Positions 18,654 through 28,490 are shown, counted from the first letter of the stretch. The stretch: DNA of 64,000 nt from Aeromicrobium massiliense JC14 (GCF_000312105.1 NZ_HE978636.1:585642-649641); one strand, 5' to 3'. Notes: generated by a model not told the origin, from the letters alone. A program made the numbers and translations.

Positions 18654-19316
18654 CTACTTCTCGCGGTGGAACCGCGGCAGCTGACGCACCCGGACGACCA
18701 CGAACACGGCGATGACGACCAGCACCGCGAGGATCACCAGCTTCTGGAACGTGTCGGCGTAGGGCTCGACCTCGGTCCAGTTCGCGCCGAGCCGGTAGCC
18801 GGCGATCACGAAGATCGAGTTCCACAGCAGGCTGCCCGCGGTCGTGAACAGCAGGAACAGCCCGACGTTCATCTTCTCCACCCCGGCGGGCAGCGAGATC
18901 AGGCTGCGGAAGATCGGCACCATGCGGCCGAAGAAGATCGCCTTGTAGCCGTGCTTGGCGAACCACGCCTCGGTGCGCTCGAGGTCCTCGATCTTCAGCA
19001 GCGGGACGTGCTCGAACACCCACACGGCCCGGTCACGGCCGAACAACCGGCCGAAGCCGTACAGCAGCAGCGCACCCACGACCGAGCCGAGCGTGGTCGC
19101 GACGAGCGCCGCGGTGAGGCTGAACGTGCCCTGCGCGGCGGCGAAGCCGGCCAGCGGCAGGATGATCTCGCTCGGGATCGGCGGGAAGACGTTGTCCATG
19201 CCGACCGCGATCGCGGCACCCAGCGGGCCCAGCGCGTCCATCAGGGAGACGACCCACCCCGCCAGGCCGTCGGTGGGGGCGCCGGGTGCGGCTTCGGTCA
19301 GGAGCGAGGAAGTCAC
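18654..19316 (-). CDS. DedA-family membrane protein
   Basis: A 220-residue SNARE-associated/DedA membrane protein. Hallmarks are the re-entrant motif FPPIPSEIILPLAGF near residue 45 and GRLFGRDRAV. They are followed by FGRMVPIFRSLISLPAG with the conserved Arg, and a C-terminal helix pair. DedA proteins act as proton-linked lipid transporters or undecaprenyl-phosphate/PE flippases and affect envelope integrity. The exact substrate cannot be told. GTG start. Confidence 0.88.
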   Translation of the reverse strand: MTSSLLTEAAPGAPTDGLAGWVVSLMDALGPLGAAIAVGMDNVFPPIPSEIILPLAGFAAAQGTFSLTAALVATTLGSVVGALLLYGFGRLFGRDRAVWVFEHVPLLKIEDLERTEAWFAKHGYKAIFFGRMVPIFRSLISLPAGVEKMNVGLFLLFTTAGSLLWNSIFVIAGYRLGANWTEVEPYADTFQKLVILAVLVVIAVFVVVRVRQLPRFHREK

Positions 19317-19385
19317 CCGGCGAGACTAGCGGGGCCGGCTGAGGGCGGCCTGTGATCGACCCCGCCGACCGGGCAGGATGCCGCC

Positions 19386-19679
19386 ATGTCCTTCCAGGCG
19401 TACCTCGACGCGGTCGAGACCAAGACCGGCAAGACTCCTCGTGCCCTGCTCGAGGAGGCACAGGCCCGCGGCTACGGGCCGGGCACCAAGGCCGGCGAGA
19501 TCCTCGAGTGGCTCAAGACCGACTACGAGCTCGGCCGCGGCCACGGCATGGCGATGGTGCACGTGATCACCAAGGGCCCCAAGATCGACAGCAAGCACGT
19601 CGGCTCCAGCGGACCGCACCGCGACGAGTCCGACACCCTGTGGCTCGACGGCCAGGCGACGAAGCCCGCTCAGCCGTAG
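19386..19679 (+). CDS. DUF4287-domain protein
   Basis: A 97-residue soluble protein. The N-terminal half FQAYLDAVETKTGKTPRAL followed by EARGYGPGTKAGEILEWLK-type residues is the DUF4287 signature, and GRGHGMAMVHVI follows. The family is uncharacterised and sometimes fused to DUF5655. ATG start. The last 10 bp overlap the 3' end of convergent dnaB, which is unusual for the region. Confidence 0.8.
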   Translation: MSFQAYLDAVETKTGKTPRALLEEAQARGYGPGTKAGEILEWLKTDYELGRGHGMAMVHVITKGPKIDSKHVGSSGPHRDESDTLWLDGQATKPAQP

Positions 19680-21082
19680 AACTCGCCCGCGGCCGCACCG
19701 CCGCCGTCGCCGGCGTCGTGGGCCATCGGGGTGAAGCGCGAGTAGTGGCCCTGGAAGCTGACCGCGACCTTCGAGACCGGGCCCGAGCGGTTCTTGGCCA
19801 CGATGATGTCGGCCTCGCCGGGACGCTCGGACTCGCCGGCGCCGGTGGCGTCGGGGCGGTGCAGCAGCAGCACCATGTCGGCGTCCTGCTCGATCGAGCC
19901 GGACTCACGCAGGTCGGAGATCATCGGCGTCTTGTCGGTGCGCTGCTCCGAGCCACGGTTCAGCTGGCTGATCGCCACCACCGGCACCTCGAGCTCCTTG
20001 GCCAGCAGCTTGATCGCACGGGAGAACTCCGAGACCTCGACCTGACGGTTCTCGACCTTCTTGCCCGAGCTCATCAGCTGCAGGTAGTCGATGACGACCA
20101 GGTCGAGACCGAACTGCTTCTTGATGCGCCGGGCCTTGGAGCGGATCTCGGGCATGGTCAGGTTCGGGCTGTCGTCGATGATGATCGGCGCCCCGTTGAC
20201 CTGCGGCATCGCGCGGCTGATGGCGTCCCAGTCGCGCTTGGACATGCCGCCGCCGCGCATGTGGTGGATGGCGACCTTCGCCTCGGCCGACAGCAGACGC
20301 ATGGCGATCTCCGAGCCGGACATCTCCAGGCTGAAGATGGCGCACGTCTTGCGGTTCTTGATCGCGGCGGCGCGGCAGAAGTCGAGGCCGAGCGTGGACT
20401 TGCCGACACCGGGACGCGCGGCGACGACGATCATCTGGCCCGGACGGAAGCCGGTGGTCAGGCGGTCGAGCTCGGGGAACCCGGACGCGAGACCGGCCAT
20501 GTCGCCGTCGCGGTTCTGGATGTCGTCGATCTCCTGGATGGTCTCCGGGATCAGCTCGGTCATCTGCCGGTAGTCCTCGGCGGCGCTCGCGCCGTCGACG
20601 TCGAGCACGGCGGCCTGCGCGCGGTCGACGACCTCGGCGATCTCGCCCTGCTCGGCCCAGCCCATCTGCGCGATGCGCTGGCCGACCTCGACCAGGCGGC
20701 GCAGGACGGCCTTCTCGCGGACGATCTCGGCGTAGAAGTCGACGTTGGACGCGATCGGCACGCTCGCGACCAGCGTGTGCAGGTACGGCGCGCCGCCGAC
20801 CTTGGCCAGCTCGCCGCGGCGCTGCAGCTCGGCGGCGACCGTGATGGCGTCGGCCGGCTCGCCGCGCTGGGACAGGTCGGAGATCGTCTCGAAGACCAGC
20901 TCGTGCGCGGGGCGGTAGAAGTCACGCCCCTCGAGGATGTCGGTGGCCGGGTCGATCGCGTTCTTGCTGAGCAGCATGGCGCCGAGGACGCTCTGCTCCG
21001 CCGGGATGTCCTGCGGCGGGACGCGACCGAGGTCGCCCTCCTCCGGCTCGGGCTCGGCGGCATACAGATCCGTGACGCTCAC
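19670..21082 (-). CDS. dnaB: Replicative DNA helicase DnaB
   Basis: The hexameric 5'-3' helicase that unwinds DNA at the replication fork. It has 470 residues. The N-terminal primase-interacting domain (residues 22-125) begins PPQDIPAEQSVLGAML. The RecA-like motor has Walker A ARPGVGKST at about 221-229, Walker B LVVIDYLQLM and motif H4 QLNRGSEQR. No intein is present. GTG start 21082 behind AGGGGA with 8-bp spacing. It is divergent from a MATE exporter and shares an unusual upstream region. Confidence 0.96.
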   Translation of the reverse strand: MSVTDLYAAEPEPEEGDLGRVPPQDIPAEQSVLGAMLLSKNAIDPATDILEGRDFYRPAHELVFETISDLSQRGEPADAITVAAELQRRGELAKVGGAPYLHTLVASVPIASNVDFYAEIVREKAVLRRLVEVGQRIAQMGWAEQGEIAEVVDRAQAAVLDVDGASAAEDYRQMTELIPETIQEIDDIQNRDGDMAGLASGFPELDRLTTGFRPGQMIVVAARPGVGKSTLGLDFCRAAAIKNRKTCAIFSLEMSGSEIAMRLLSAEAKVAIHHMRGGGMSKRDWDAISRAMPQVNGAPIIIDDSPNLTMPEIRSKARRIKKQFGLDLVVIDYLQLMSSGKKVENRQVEVSEFSRAIKLLAKELEVPVVAISQLNRGSEQRTDKTPMISDLRESGSIEQDADMVLLLHRPDATGAGESERPGEADIIVAKNRSGPVSKVAVSFQGHYSRFTPMAHDAGDGGGAAAGEFYG

Positions 21083-21406
21083 GCAGCAAGTCCCCTCTCG
21101 TCCGTACGCACTGTGCCGGGCACCTCTGACAACCATCGTGCGCCGGTCCGACGCGTCACCGTAGGACGCGCGCCGGTGCGTCTCCAAGCCCGCCGTGAAC
21201 ACCCCCTGTGCACAGGTCGTCCACGGCTGTGGGAAACGCCGCCAGGCTGTGTGCACAGCTTGTGGAGCAACCTGGGGACAAAGCCTCCCCGGCCCGGTGG
21301 AAACCCGCTCTGACCTGCGCGGACGACGTGCACACGGTGTGCACACAAGAAAGATTTCCCACCCCCGCCCGTCCGGGCAGACATGTCGACACGAGAGGCT
21401 GTCCCC
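21083..21406. promoter_or_regulatory. Upstream region between dnaB and the MATE gene with three TGTGCACA palindromes
   Basis: This 324-bp region holds no convincing gene. TGTGCACA occurs at 21207-21214, 21250-21257 and 21338-21345. The third lies in a longer palindrome, GTGCACAC-G-GTGTGCAC, at 21328-21344. The stretch is also rich in DnaA-box-like fragments (CGTCCACGG, TTGTGGAGC) that do not match TTGTCCACA. It must contain the dnaB and MATE promoters. No -10/-35 pair could be assigned. Confidence 0.6.
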
Positions 21407-22702
21407 ATGCGAGACCTGGACCGCCGGATCGTCGCGATCGCGGTCCCCGCCTTCGCCGCGCTGGTCACCGAGCCGCTCATGCTGGCGGTCGACACCGTCG
21501 TCGTGGGCCACCTCGGCACGGTGCCGCTGGCCGGGCTCGCCGTCGCCTCGACCGTCCTGGGCACCGTGGTCGGGCTGTGCATCTTCCTGGCCTACGGAAC
21601 CACCGCGACCGTCGCCCGCCTGCACGGCGCCGGAGACGTCGCCGGCGCCCGCCGCGAGGGCGTCAGCGGCGTGTGGCTCGCGATCGGGCTCGGCACGGTC
21701 CTCGGCGGCCTGCTCGCCGTCCTCGCCCGCCCGCTGGCGACGGCGCTGTCGAGCTCGACCGCGGTGGCGGACGCGGCCTTCGACTACCTGGTGGTGAGCG
21801 CCGCCGGCGTGCCCGCGATGCTCGTCGTGCTCGCCGCCACCGGCGCGCTGCGCGGCTCGATGGACCTGCGCACCCCGCTGGTCGTCGCCGTGCTGGCCAA
21901 CCTCGCCAACGCCGGTCTCAACGTCACGCTCGTCTACGGGTTCGACCTGGGCATCACCGGCGCGGCCCTCGGCACCGTGCTGGCCCAGTGGGCCGCGGCG
22001 CTGTGGCTGGGCGGCGTCGTGCTCCGCGGCGCGCTGCGGACCGGCGCCTCGGTGCGGCCCCACGGCGCCGGGGTGCTGCGGGCCGGCCTGGACGGCGTGC
22101 CGCTGCTCGTCCGCACCGCCACCCTGCGCGCCTCGTTGATCCTCGCCACCGCGGTGGCGGCAGGGCTCGGCGACGCCGCGCTGGCCGCCCACCAGATCGC
22201 CGCCACCGTCGTCACGCTGCTCGCGTTCGTGCTGGACTCGCTGGCCATCGCCGGCCAGACGCTGACCGGCACGAGCCTGGGGGAGGGGGACGCCGCCGGG
22301 ACCCGGTCGGTCGTCGGACGGCTCGTGGCCTGGGGCGCGGGGGCCGGCGTGGCCGCCGCCGTGCTGCTCGCGGCGACCGCCGTCGTGCTGCCGCCGCTGT
22401 TCACGCCCGACGCCCAGGTGCAGGACGCGCTGCTGCCCGTGCTGCTGGTGGTCGCGGTGATCCAGCCGCTGTCGGGCGTCGTGTTCGTGCTCGACGGCAT
22501 CCTCATCGGCGCCGGCGACGGCCGCTACCTGGCCTGGGCCGGGCTCGCGGTCCTCGCCGTCTACGCCCCGCTGGCGCTCCTCCTGGGCCGCACGGGGCTG
22601 GTCGGCCTGTGGTGCGCGTACGGCGGCTTCATCGCCGCCCGGCTCGTCGTCCTCTACGCGCGCCAGCGCGGTGACCGCTGGATGGTGCTGGGCGTCCGCT
22701 AG
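21407..22702 (+). CDS. MATE-family efflux transporter, DinF-like
   Basis: A 431-residue, twelve-helix multidrug/oxidant exporter of the MATE family. Helix 1 reads IAVPAFAALVTEPLMLAVDT, a typical DinF-subgroup opening. The internal repeat appears again near residue 235 (ASLILATAVAAGLGDAALAAHQIAATV). It would use a sodium or proton gradient to expel cationic compounds. ATG 21407 is preferred, 8 bp after GAGAGG. An ATG 24 bp upstream is the alternative. It converges by 4 bp with the LapA-like gene. Confidence 0.85.
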   Translation: MRDLDRRIVAIAVPAFAALVTEPLMLAVDTVVVGHLGTVPLAGLAVASTVLGTVVGLCIFLAYGTTATVARLHGAGDVAGARREGVSGVWLAIGLGTVLGGLLAVLARPLATALSSSTAVADAAFDYLVVSAAGVPAMLVVLAATGALRGSMDLRTPLVVAVLANLANAGLNVTLVYGFDLGITGAALGTVLAQWAAALWLGGVVLRGALRTGASVRPHGAGVLRAGLDGVPLLVRTATLRASLILATAVAAGLGDAALAAHQIAATVVTLLAFVLDSLAIAGQTLTGTSLGEGDAAGTRSVVGRLVAWGAGAGVAAAVLLAATAVVLPPLFTPDAQVQDALLPVLLVVAVIQPLSGVVFVLDGILIGAGDGRYLAWAGLAVLAVYAPLALLLGRTGLVGLWCAYGGFIAARLVVLYARQRGDRWMVLGVR

Positions 22703-22929
22703 CGCCGCGCGCGCCGCCGGAACCACGGGAACAGCGACCCGGCGACGACCCCGGCCACGAAGACCACGAGCAGCCAGATCCAGGCCGGCATCGAGGTCGA
22801 CCAGAACAGGAACCGGATGCTCTTGCTCCCGGTGTTCTGGAAGACGAAGGTCAGCGCCAGCACGGCCAGCACCACCGCGACCACGGTCCTGACCCGGACG
22901 GTGCGGGCGGGCGGCTCCGAGCGGCTCAT
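22699..22929 (-). CDS. LapA-like two-helix membrane protein (DUF1049)
   Basis: A 76-residue protein with two membrane helices (about 15-32 and 47-66) joined by VFQNTGSKSIRFLFWSTS, the characteristic LapA/DUF1049 loop. A basic C-terminus (FRRRARR) stays in the cytoplasm. In E. coli LapA works with LapB in lipopolysaccharide control, which does not apply to a Gram-positive, so the role is unknown. It lies 15 bp downstream of arcA-strand genes on the same strand and may be the last gene of that unit. Confidence 0.8.
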   Translation of the reverse strand: MSRSEPPARTVRVRTVVAVVLAVLALTFVFQNTGSKSIRFLFWSTSMPAWIWLLVVFVAGVVAGSLFPWFRRRARR

Positions 22930-22944
22930 GGCGTCCCCGTCCCG

Positions 22945-24192
22945 CTAGAAGTCGACCGGCTCGCGGACAATCGGCCCGGTCATGCAGTGCCCGCCACCTC
23001 GGCCGCGGCCCAGCTCGGCCCCGACGATCGGCAGCACCTCGATGCCGGCCTTGCGCAGCAGCGAGTTGGTGTGGACGTTGCGGTCGTAGGCCAGCACGAC
23101 GCCCGGCTCGAGCGCGACGAGGTTGTTGCCGCTGTCCCACTGCTGGCGCTCGGCCTGGTAGCGGGTGCCTCCGGTCTCGACGACCCGCAGCGCGGGCAGC
23201 CCCAGGGCGCCGGCGACCACCTCGGTGAAGGGCCGCCGCTCCGGCACGACGTGCACCCCGGTCGGGGAGTCGTCCGGCACGAGCGTGAAGGACTCGATGA
23301 CGTCCACGATCTCGGGGTAGACGGTGACGACGTCGCGGTCCGCGAAGGTGAAGACGGTGTCCAGGTGCATGGCGGCTCGCAGCTTGGGCATACCGGCGAC
23401 CACGACCTTGCTGGCAGCGCCCTGCTCGAACAGCCGGGCCGTCACCTGGGTGATCGCCTGGCGGGACGTGCGCTCGCTCATGCCGATGATGACCACCCCG
23501 GCGCCGGGCACCAGCACGTCGCCGCCCTCGATGGTGGCCAGGCCCCAGTCCTGCTCGGGGTCGCCCCACCAGACCGTCGACCCGACGTAGTCGGGGTGGA
23601 ACCGGTAGATCGCCTTCATGAGCAGCGTCTCGTCGTGCCGGGCGGCCCAGTAGAGCGGGTTGAGCGTGACGCCGCCGTAGATCCACGACGTGGTGTCGCG
23701 GGTGTAGAGCATGTTCGGCAGCGGCGGCATGAGGTACTCGGCGAGCCCGGCGTCCTCGCGGGCGAGCGCCAGGTAGCCGGTGCGCAGCTCGGCGGGCAGG
23801 TCGCGCGTCGACAGCCCCCCGACCAGGTGCTCGGCCAGTGCTCGCGGCTCCAGCGAGTCCAGGAACGCCCGGGTCTCGGCCACCAGCCCGAGCCCGACCG
23901 CGTTCGGCACGATCTTGCGGTCCAGCAGCCACGACCGAGCCTGCGGGTCGGCCATCGTCTCGGCCAGCAGCTCGTGCAGCTCCACCACCTCGACCCCGCG
24001 CTCGCGCATGGTGCGCATGAAGTCCTCGTGGTCGCGCCGGGCCGCCTCCACCCACATCACGTCGTCGAACAGCAGCGCGTCGCTGTTGGTCGGCGTCAGC
24101 CGCTCGTGCGCCAGGCCGGGCGAGCAGACCAGCACCTTGCGCAGCCGGCCCACCTCGCTGTGCACGCCGTACGTGGACGAGACAGGGTTCAC
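22945..24192 (-). CDS. arcA: Arginine deiminase
   Basis: Hydrolyses L-arginine to citrulline and ammonia. The protein has 415 residues. Guanidine-handling motifs are [14 protein letters not shown] (Asp), [22 protein letters not shown] (His/Asp) and the C-terminal nucleophile Cys in [12 protein letters not shown] start 24192 with TAGGAGG 5 bp before it. The antiporter gene lies immediately upstream on the same strand. Ornithine carbamoyltransferase and carbamate kinase genes are not adjacent. Confidence 0.95.
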   Translation of the reverse strand: MNPVSSTYGVHSEVGRLRKVLVCSPGLAHERLTPTNSDALLFDDVMWVEAARRDHEDFMRTMRERGVEVVELHELLAETMADPQARSWLLDRKIVPNAVGLGLVAETRAFLDSLEPRALAEHLVGGLSTRDLPAELRTGYLALAREDAGLAEYLMPPLPNMLYTRDTTSWIYGGVTLNPLYWAARHDETLLMKAIYRFHPDYVGSTVWWGDPEQDWGLATIEGGDVLVPGAGVVIIGMSERTSRQAITQVTARLFEQGAASKVVVAGMPKLRAAMHLDTVFTFADRDVVTVYPEIVDVIESFTLVPDDSPTGVHVVPERRPFTEVVAGALGLPALRVVETGGTRYQAERQQWDSGNNLVALEPGVVLAYDRNVHTNSLLRKAGIEVLPIVGAELGRGRGGGHCMTGPIVREPVDF

Positions 24193-24200
24193 GATTCCTC

Positions 24201-25634
24201 CTACAGGGTGAGCCACCCCGTGACCAGGCCGATGAGGCCCACGAGGGCCCCGGCCACGATGGCGACGAACAGGACGACCTCCGGCACGGTGAACACCCGC
24301 CGGTGGTTCTCGCGCCGGGCCAGCACGTACAGCACCGCGCCGGGGGCATAGATCAGGCAGGTCACCAGCAGGTACTTCGGCCCGGCGACGACGATGAGCA
24401 GCAGGCTGTAGAGGGTCGCGAGGGCGCCGACCACGAGCTCGCCGCGCCGACCCGCTGGATCGTCTCCGGGCTCGGGCCGCAGCGCGATCTTCACCGCGTA
24501 GCCGGCGGCGAGGAGGTAGGGCACGAGCGCCAGGCTGGTGCACAGGTCGAGCATGAAGTTGAGCGCGTCGTCGGCGAGCAGCGTGACGAGCAGCAGCAGC
24601 TGGACGAACGCGCTGGCCAGCAGCAGGGCCGCGGTCGGCGTGCCGTTGCGCTCGCGGGCCAGGAACCGCGGCATGTCGGCGTTGCGGGCCGGCATGAACA
24701 GCACCTCGGCGGCCATGAGCGTCCAGGCCAGGTAGGCGCCCAGGACGGAGACGACGACGCCCACGCTGATCAGCGCCTTGCCCCAGTCGCCGACGACCGA
24801 GTCCAGCACGCCGGCCATGGACGGCTGGCGGACGTCGGCCAGGTCGCTGCTGGGCATCACGCCGTAGCTGGTCAGGGTCACCAGGGCGAAGATCGCCAGC
24901 ACGCTGAGGAACCCGATGACCGTCGCGCGGCCGACGTCCTCGCGGCGGCGGGCGAAGCGCGAGTACATGCTGGCGCCCTCGATGCCCAGGAAGACGAAGG
25001 TCGTGACGATCATCGTGTCGCCCACCTGCTGGGCCAGGGTGCTCAGGCCCGGGTCGTCGCCGGCCCAGAAGTTGTCGGCCATGATGCCGGCGTCGAACGC
25101 GACGACCAGCACCACGATGAACACGACGATCGGGATGATCTTGGCGATCGTCACGATGCGGTTGATCGCCGCGGCCTCCCGCACGCCGCGCAGCACGAGG
25201 GCGCAGAACGTCCACACCGCGATCGACGACAGCGCGACCGCGAGCAGCGTGTCGCCCTCGCCGAGCTCGGGGAACACCGCCCCGATCGTGGTCATGATGA
25301 AGACCCAGTAGAAGGTGTTGCCGGCGCACGCGGACGCCCAGTAGCCGAACGCGGCGTTGAAGCCCACGTAGTCGCCGAAGCCGGCCTTGGCGTAGGCGAA
25401 GATGCCGGCGTCCAGGTGCGGGCGGCGCACCGCGAGGTTCTGGAAGACGAAGGCCAGCATGAGGATGCCGGCGCCGGCGATCGCCCAGGCGATGATCGCG
25501 CCCACCACGCCGGTGGCGGCACCGAACCGCGCCGGCAGCGAGAAGACGCCCGCACCGATCATCGAGCCGACCACCATCGCGGTGAGCGTCGGCATGCTCA
25601 TGCCGCGATCGGTGCGTTCCTCGGTCTGCGCCAT
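24201..25634 (-). CDS. Arginine/ornithine (basic amino acid) antiporter, APC family
   Basis: A 477-residue transporter with about 12-13 helices. The helix 1 substrate loop reads [17 protein letters not shown], and [20 protein letters not shown] and [18 protein letters not shown] follow the YjeM/ArcD-type basic amino acid antiporter subgroup. It likely exchanges arginine for ornithine or citrulline. ATG 25634 follows AGGGGGG. Eight bases separate its stop from the arcA start, so it is an operon with arcA and probably feeds that enzyme. Confidence 0.85.
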   Translation of the reverse strand: MAQTEERTDRGMSMPTLTAMVVGSMIGAGVFSLPARFGAATGVVGAIIAWAIAGAGILMLAFVFQNLAVRRPHLDAGIFAYAKAGFGDYVGFNAAFGYWASACAGNTFYWVFIMTTIGAVFPELGEGDTLLAVALSSIAVWTFCALVLRGVREAAAINRIVTIAKIIPIVVFIVVLVVAFDAGIMADNFWAGDDPGLSTLAQQVGDTMIVTTFVFLGIEGASMYSRFARRREDVGRATVIGFLSVLAIFALVTLTSYGVMPSSDLADVRQPSMAGVLDSVVGDWGKALISVGVVVSVLGAYLAWTLMAAEVLFMPARNADMPRFLARERNGTPTAALLLASAFVQLLLLVTLLADDALNFMLDLCTSLALVPYLLAAGYAVKIALRPEPGDDPAGRRGELVVGALATLYSLLLIVVAGPKYLLVTCLIYAPGAVLYVLARRENHRRVFTVPEVVLFVAIVAGALVGLIGLVTGWLTL

Positions 25635-25707
25635 GGGCCCCCCTGCCTTGACGTCACGGTAGACCGGGCGACATCGTCCTGGAAAGACCTCGAGTCGGGG
25701 GAACCGC

Positions 25708-26748
25708 ATGTCCGAAGCCGTCGCCACGTCCCGGTCGCGCCGCGTGCTGGGCCGGCTCGGGGCCCTTGCGGCGCTCGCGCTGGTCATCGTGCTCGCGGGC
25801 CGCGCCCTGCTCGGCAACGTCGACTGGTCGGCGGTGGGTGACGCGCTCGGCCGGCTCAGCGCCGCCGAGCTGCTCGTGCTCGTGGCCGGGCTGCTGGTGC
25901 GCCAGACGCTGAGCGCGGCGCCGCTGCCCTTCTTCGTGCCCGGCCTGTCGATCGTGCGCGCGGTGCAGAACGACCAGGCCGCGTTCCTGGTCTCGACCGC
26001 CGCGCCGCCGCCTGCGGACCTGGCCATGCGCCTGGCGCTCTTCCGGTCATGGGGCGTGGCCCCGACGGCCGGCGCGGCGGGCACGGTGATGAACACGCTC
26101 GCCTTCTACGTCATGCGGTTCGCCGTCCCGGCGCTCGGCCTCGTCCTGCTCACGACGGTCGCCGGGTACGAGCCGGAGGCGGTCGTCCCGGCCCTCGGCT
26201 GCGCCGGGCTGAGCGTCGTGCTGGTGGGCCTGGCCGTGGTCGTCTCCCGCGGCAGCGACGTCCTGGTGCGGCTGGCCGCGGCGGCCGGGACGCTGGCCGC
26301 GCGGGTGCGCCCCTCGCTGGCCGTCGGCGCCTGGACCGACGGCGCCGCGAGCTTCGCCGAGCTGCTGCGCACCCACCTGCGGCGCTCGTTCGTGCTGGCG
26401 GTCGGCCTCCAGCTGCTCATGGCACTGGTGGACGGGCTGCTGCTGGTGCTGGCCCTGCGGTTCGTCGGCGTGCCTGCCGACGAGGTGCCGGTGCGACTCG
26501 TGCTCGGCGCGTTCCTGCTCGCCTACCCCCTGACGCTGCTGCCGCTGGCCGGGCTCGGTGCCCTCGACGCCGTGGTGGCCGCGACGATCGTCGCCGCGAC
26601 CTCACCGGCGCTGGAGTCGTCCGTGCTGGCCGGCCTGGCCGCCTGGCGCGGCGTGACGCTGCTGGTGCCGCTGGTGCTGGGTCTCGTCGCCGTCGTCCAC
26701 TGGCGTCTGGCCGGGAACGACGACGGCCGGCCACCCCCTGCGGGATGA
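25708..26748 (+). CDS. Lysylphosphatidylglycerol synthase TM-region (UPF0104) membrane protein
   Basis: A 346-residue membrane protein with about eight helices. The pattern resembles the flippase half of MprF and the YbhN group: RQTLSAAPLPFFVP, FLVSTAAPPPADLAMRLALFRSWG, LPLAGLGALDAVVAATIV. The aminoacyl-transferase half of MprF is absent. Lipid translocation is the plausible role but the substrate is unknown. ATG start. It is divergent from the antiporter gene and converges with rplI. Confidence 0.75.
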   Translation: MSEAVATSRSRRVLGRLGALAALALVIVLAGRALLGNVDWSAVGDALGRLSAAELLVLVAGLLVRQTLSAAPLPFFVPGLSIVRAVQNDQAAFLVSTAAPPPADLAMRLALFRSWGVAPTAGAAGTVMNTLAFYVMRFAVPALGLVLLTTVAGYEPEAVVPALGCAGLSVVLVGLAVVVSRGSDVLVRLAAAAGTLAARVRPSLAVGAWTDGAASFAELLRTHLRRSFVLAVGLQLLMALVDGLLLVLALRFVGVPADEVPVRLVLGAFLLAYPLTLLPLAGLGALDAVVAATIVAATSPALESSVLAGLAAWRGVTLLVPLVLGLVAVVHWRLAGNDDGRPPPAG

Positions 26749-26770
26749 CCGGCCGGCGTGCGGAGCGGTG

Positions 26771-27217
26771 CTACTTGGCGGCGACCACGTTGAGCGTGGC
26801 GGACGCGCTGACCTCGGGGTGGATGCGCACCGTGACGGTGTGCGGGCCCAGGGCCTTGATCGGGTTGCCGATCTCGATGCGGCGCTTGTCGACCTGCGCA
26901 CCGGCCGTGGCGAGCGCCTCGGCGATGTCGGAGACCGTGACGGAGCCGAACAGACGGCCACCCTCGCCGGCGCGGACCGGCAGGTTGATGGTGCCGTTCT
27001 CCAGCGACGCCTTGATGGACTGCGCCTGCTCGAGGTCGTGGACCGCACGCGAGTCGCGGGCCGCCTTGATGGACGCGACCTGCTTCTCGCCGCCCTTGGT
27101 CCAGCGGATGGCGAAGTTGCGCGGCAGCAGGTAGTTGCGGCCGTAGCCGTCCTTGACCTCGACGATGTCGCCGGGCTGGCCGAGGTTCGAGACCTCGTGG
27201 GTGAGGATGAGCTTCAT
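26771..27217 (-). CDS. rplI: 50S ribosomal protein L9
   Basis: A 148-residue L9. The N-terminal rRNA-binding domain carries [20 protein letters not shown] and [14 protein letters not shown] connecting helix and C-terminal globular domain with [16 protein letters not shown] complete it. It binds 23S rRNA near the L1 stalk. ATG start with AGGAGA upstream. It is the last gene of the rpsF-ssb-rpsR-rplI operon. Confidence 0.97.
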   Translation of the reverse strand: MKLILTHEVSNLGQPGDIVEVKDGYGRNYLLPRNFAIRWTKGGEKQVASIKAARDSRAVHDLEQAQSIKASLENGTINLPVRAGEGGRLFGSVTVSDIAEALATAGAQVDKRRIEIGNPIKALGPHTVTVRIHPEVSASATLNVVAAK

Positions 27218-27236
27218 TCGTGTTCTCCTCTCCCGG

Positions 27237-27473
27237 TCAGCGGGTGGTGGACGTGTAGGGCAGCAGCGCCATCTCACGCGCGTTCTTGATCGCCTTGGCG
27301 ATCTGGCGCTGCTCCTGGACGGAGACACCGGTCACGCGGCGCGCGCGGATCTTGCCGCGGTCCGAGATGAACTTGCGCAGGAGCGCGGTGTCCTTGTAGT
27401 CGATCGTGGTGACGCCGGCGGCCGCGAGCGGGTTGCTCTTCTTCTTCGGCTTCCGGACAACAGGCTTGGCCAT
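27237..27473 (-). CDS. rpsR: 30S ribosomal protein S18
   Basis: A 78-residue S18 with basic N-terminus ([12 protein letters not shown]) and the conserved [15 protein letters not shown] and [19 protein letters not shown] blocks. It binds 16S rRNA together with S6, whose gene starts the operon. It has no zinc-binding Cys set, so it is the C-minus form. It lies 35 bp after ssb and 19 bp before rplI. Confidence 0.97.
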   Translation of the reverse strand: MAKPVVRKPKKKSNPLAAAGVTTIDYKDTALLRKFISDRGKIRARRVTGVSVQEQRQIAKAIKNAREMALLPYTSTTR

Positions 27474-27508
27474 GATGTTCCTTGGTGTGCTCTAAGAGTG
27501 TGTGTCGA

Positions 27509-28060
27509 TCAGAACGGGGGCTCGTCGTTGGAGCCACCCCAGGCGTCGGCCTGCGGCGCAGCCGGCTGGGTCGACCAGGGGTTCGCGGCGGGTGCCTGCT
27601 GGCCACCACCGAAACCGCCCTGGCCGCCGCCGGCGTTGTTGCCGCCGAAGCCGCCGCCGTTTCCGCCTCCGAACCCGCCCTGACCGCTGTCGGAACGGCT
27701 GATGCGCGTGACCTTCGCGGTCGCGTAGCGCAGCGAGGGGCCCACCTCGTCGACGTTCATCTCGACGCTGGTGCCCTTCGAGCCGTCCTGGCGCTCGTAC
27801 TGACGCACCTTGAGGGCGCCGGTGACGATGACGCGCTGTCCCTTCTGCAGGGACTCGGCGACGTTCTCGGCCAGCTGGCGCCAGGCCGCGCAACGGAGGA
27901 ACAGCGTGTCGCCGTCCTTCCACTCGTTCGACTGGCGGTCGAACGTGCGCGGGGTCGAGGCCACGGTGAAGTTCGCGACCGCCGCTCCGGACGGGGTGAA
28001 CTTCAGCTCGGGATCGTCGGTGACGTTGCCGACGACGGTGATGATGGTCTCGCCTGCCAT
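27509..28060 (-). CDS. ssb: Single-stranded DNA-binding protein
   Basis: A 183-residue SSB. The OB fold occupies residues 1-110 ([47 protein letters not shown]). A Gly/Asn/Gln-rich linker at about 120-155 is nearly pure GGFGGG-type repeats. The acidic tail ends NDEPPF, the docking peptide for partner proteins. It coats single strands in replication and repair and is the essential-type copy in the ribosomal operon. Confidence 0.97.
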   Translation of the reverse strand: MAGETIITVVGNVTDDPELKFTPSGAAVANFTVASTPRTFDRQSNEWKDGDTLFLRCAAWRQLAENVAESLQKGQRVIVTGALKVRQYERQDGSKGTSVEMNVDEVGPSLRYATAKVTRISRSDSGQGGFGGGNGGGFGGNNAGGGQGGFGGGQQAPAANPWSTQPAAPQADAWGGSNDEPPF

Positions 28061-28153
28061 GGTGCCCAGCCTTTCAGGGGTTCGGGTGTCCCAGTGAAGC
28101 GCAGTCCGGCGACACGATGCGACGCTTCGTCCACATCGCGGCGCCGGCCGGGC

Positions 28154-28444
28154 TCACTTCGCGTCGGGTCGGAGGACCTTCGTGCGGACGACGGACTCGT
28201 TGAGGGTGAGCTGACGGTCGAGCTCCTTGACGGTCGCCGGGGTGGCGGTCAGGTTCACGACGGCGTAGATGCCCTCGGACTTCTTGTTGATCTCGTAGGC
28301 AAGACGGCGCTTGCCCCACACGTCGACGTTCTCGACGGAACCGCCATCCTGTCGCACCAGGTTCAGGTACGTCTCCAGGCTGGGGGCGACCGTACGCTCG
28401 TCGAGGTCGGGATCGAGGATGATCATGAGCTCGTAAGGACGCAT
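28154..28444 (-). CDS. rpsF: 30S ribosomal protein S6
   Basis: A 96-residue S6, starting [19 protein letters not shown], with [16 protein letters not shown] forming the RNA-binding side. It pairs with S18 on the 30S platform. It is first gene of the rpsF-ssb-rpsR-rplI operon. A strong AAGGAGGTG site lies 7-8 bp upstream of the ATG. A hairpin in the leader (28474-28490) may relate to the known S6:S18 autoregulation of such operons. Confidence 0.97.
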   Translation of the reverse strand: MRPYELMIILDPDLDERTVAPSLETYLNLVRQDGGSVENVDVWGKRRLAYEINKKSEGIYAVVNLTATPATVKELDRQLTLNESVVRTKVLRPDAK

Positions 28445-28473
28445 GGTGACTCCACCTCCTTCGGTCTAAACGG

Positions 28474-28490
28474 CTACGGACTTTCCGTAG
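28474..28490 (-). promoter_or_regulatory. Hairpin in the rpsF leader
   Basis: On the minus strand CTACGGA-AAG-TCCGTAG makes a 7-bp stem with a 3-base loop, about 30 bp upstream of the rpsF start. Ribosomal protein leaders bound by S6:S18 contain a stem with a CCG-containing bulge, and CCG follows closely here (GCCGTTTAGACCG). Assignment as an S6:S18 leader is tentative. Confidence 0.35.

Noticed and set aside
21195..21300. Replication origin / DnaA box cluster at dnaB
   Set aside because: No exact TTGTCCACA or TTATCCACA was found; oriC is expected beyond rsmG at the right end.
21083..24349. Open frame continuing upstream of dnaB through the MATE and arcA genes
   Set aside because: It is a read-through of the dnaB frame. 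The added sequence is antisense or out of frame with recognised genes, and a GTG with a ribosome site marks the true dnaB start.
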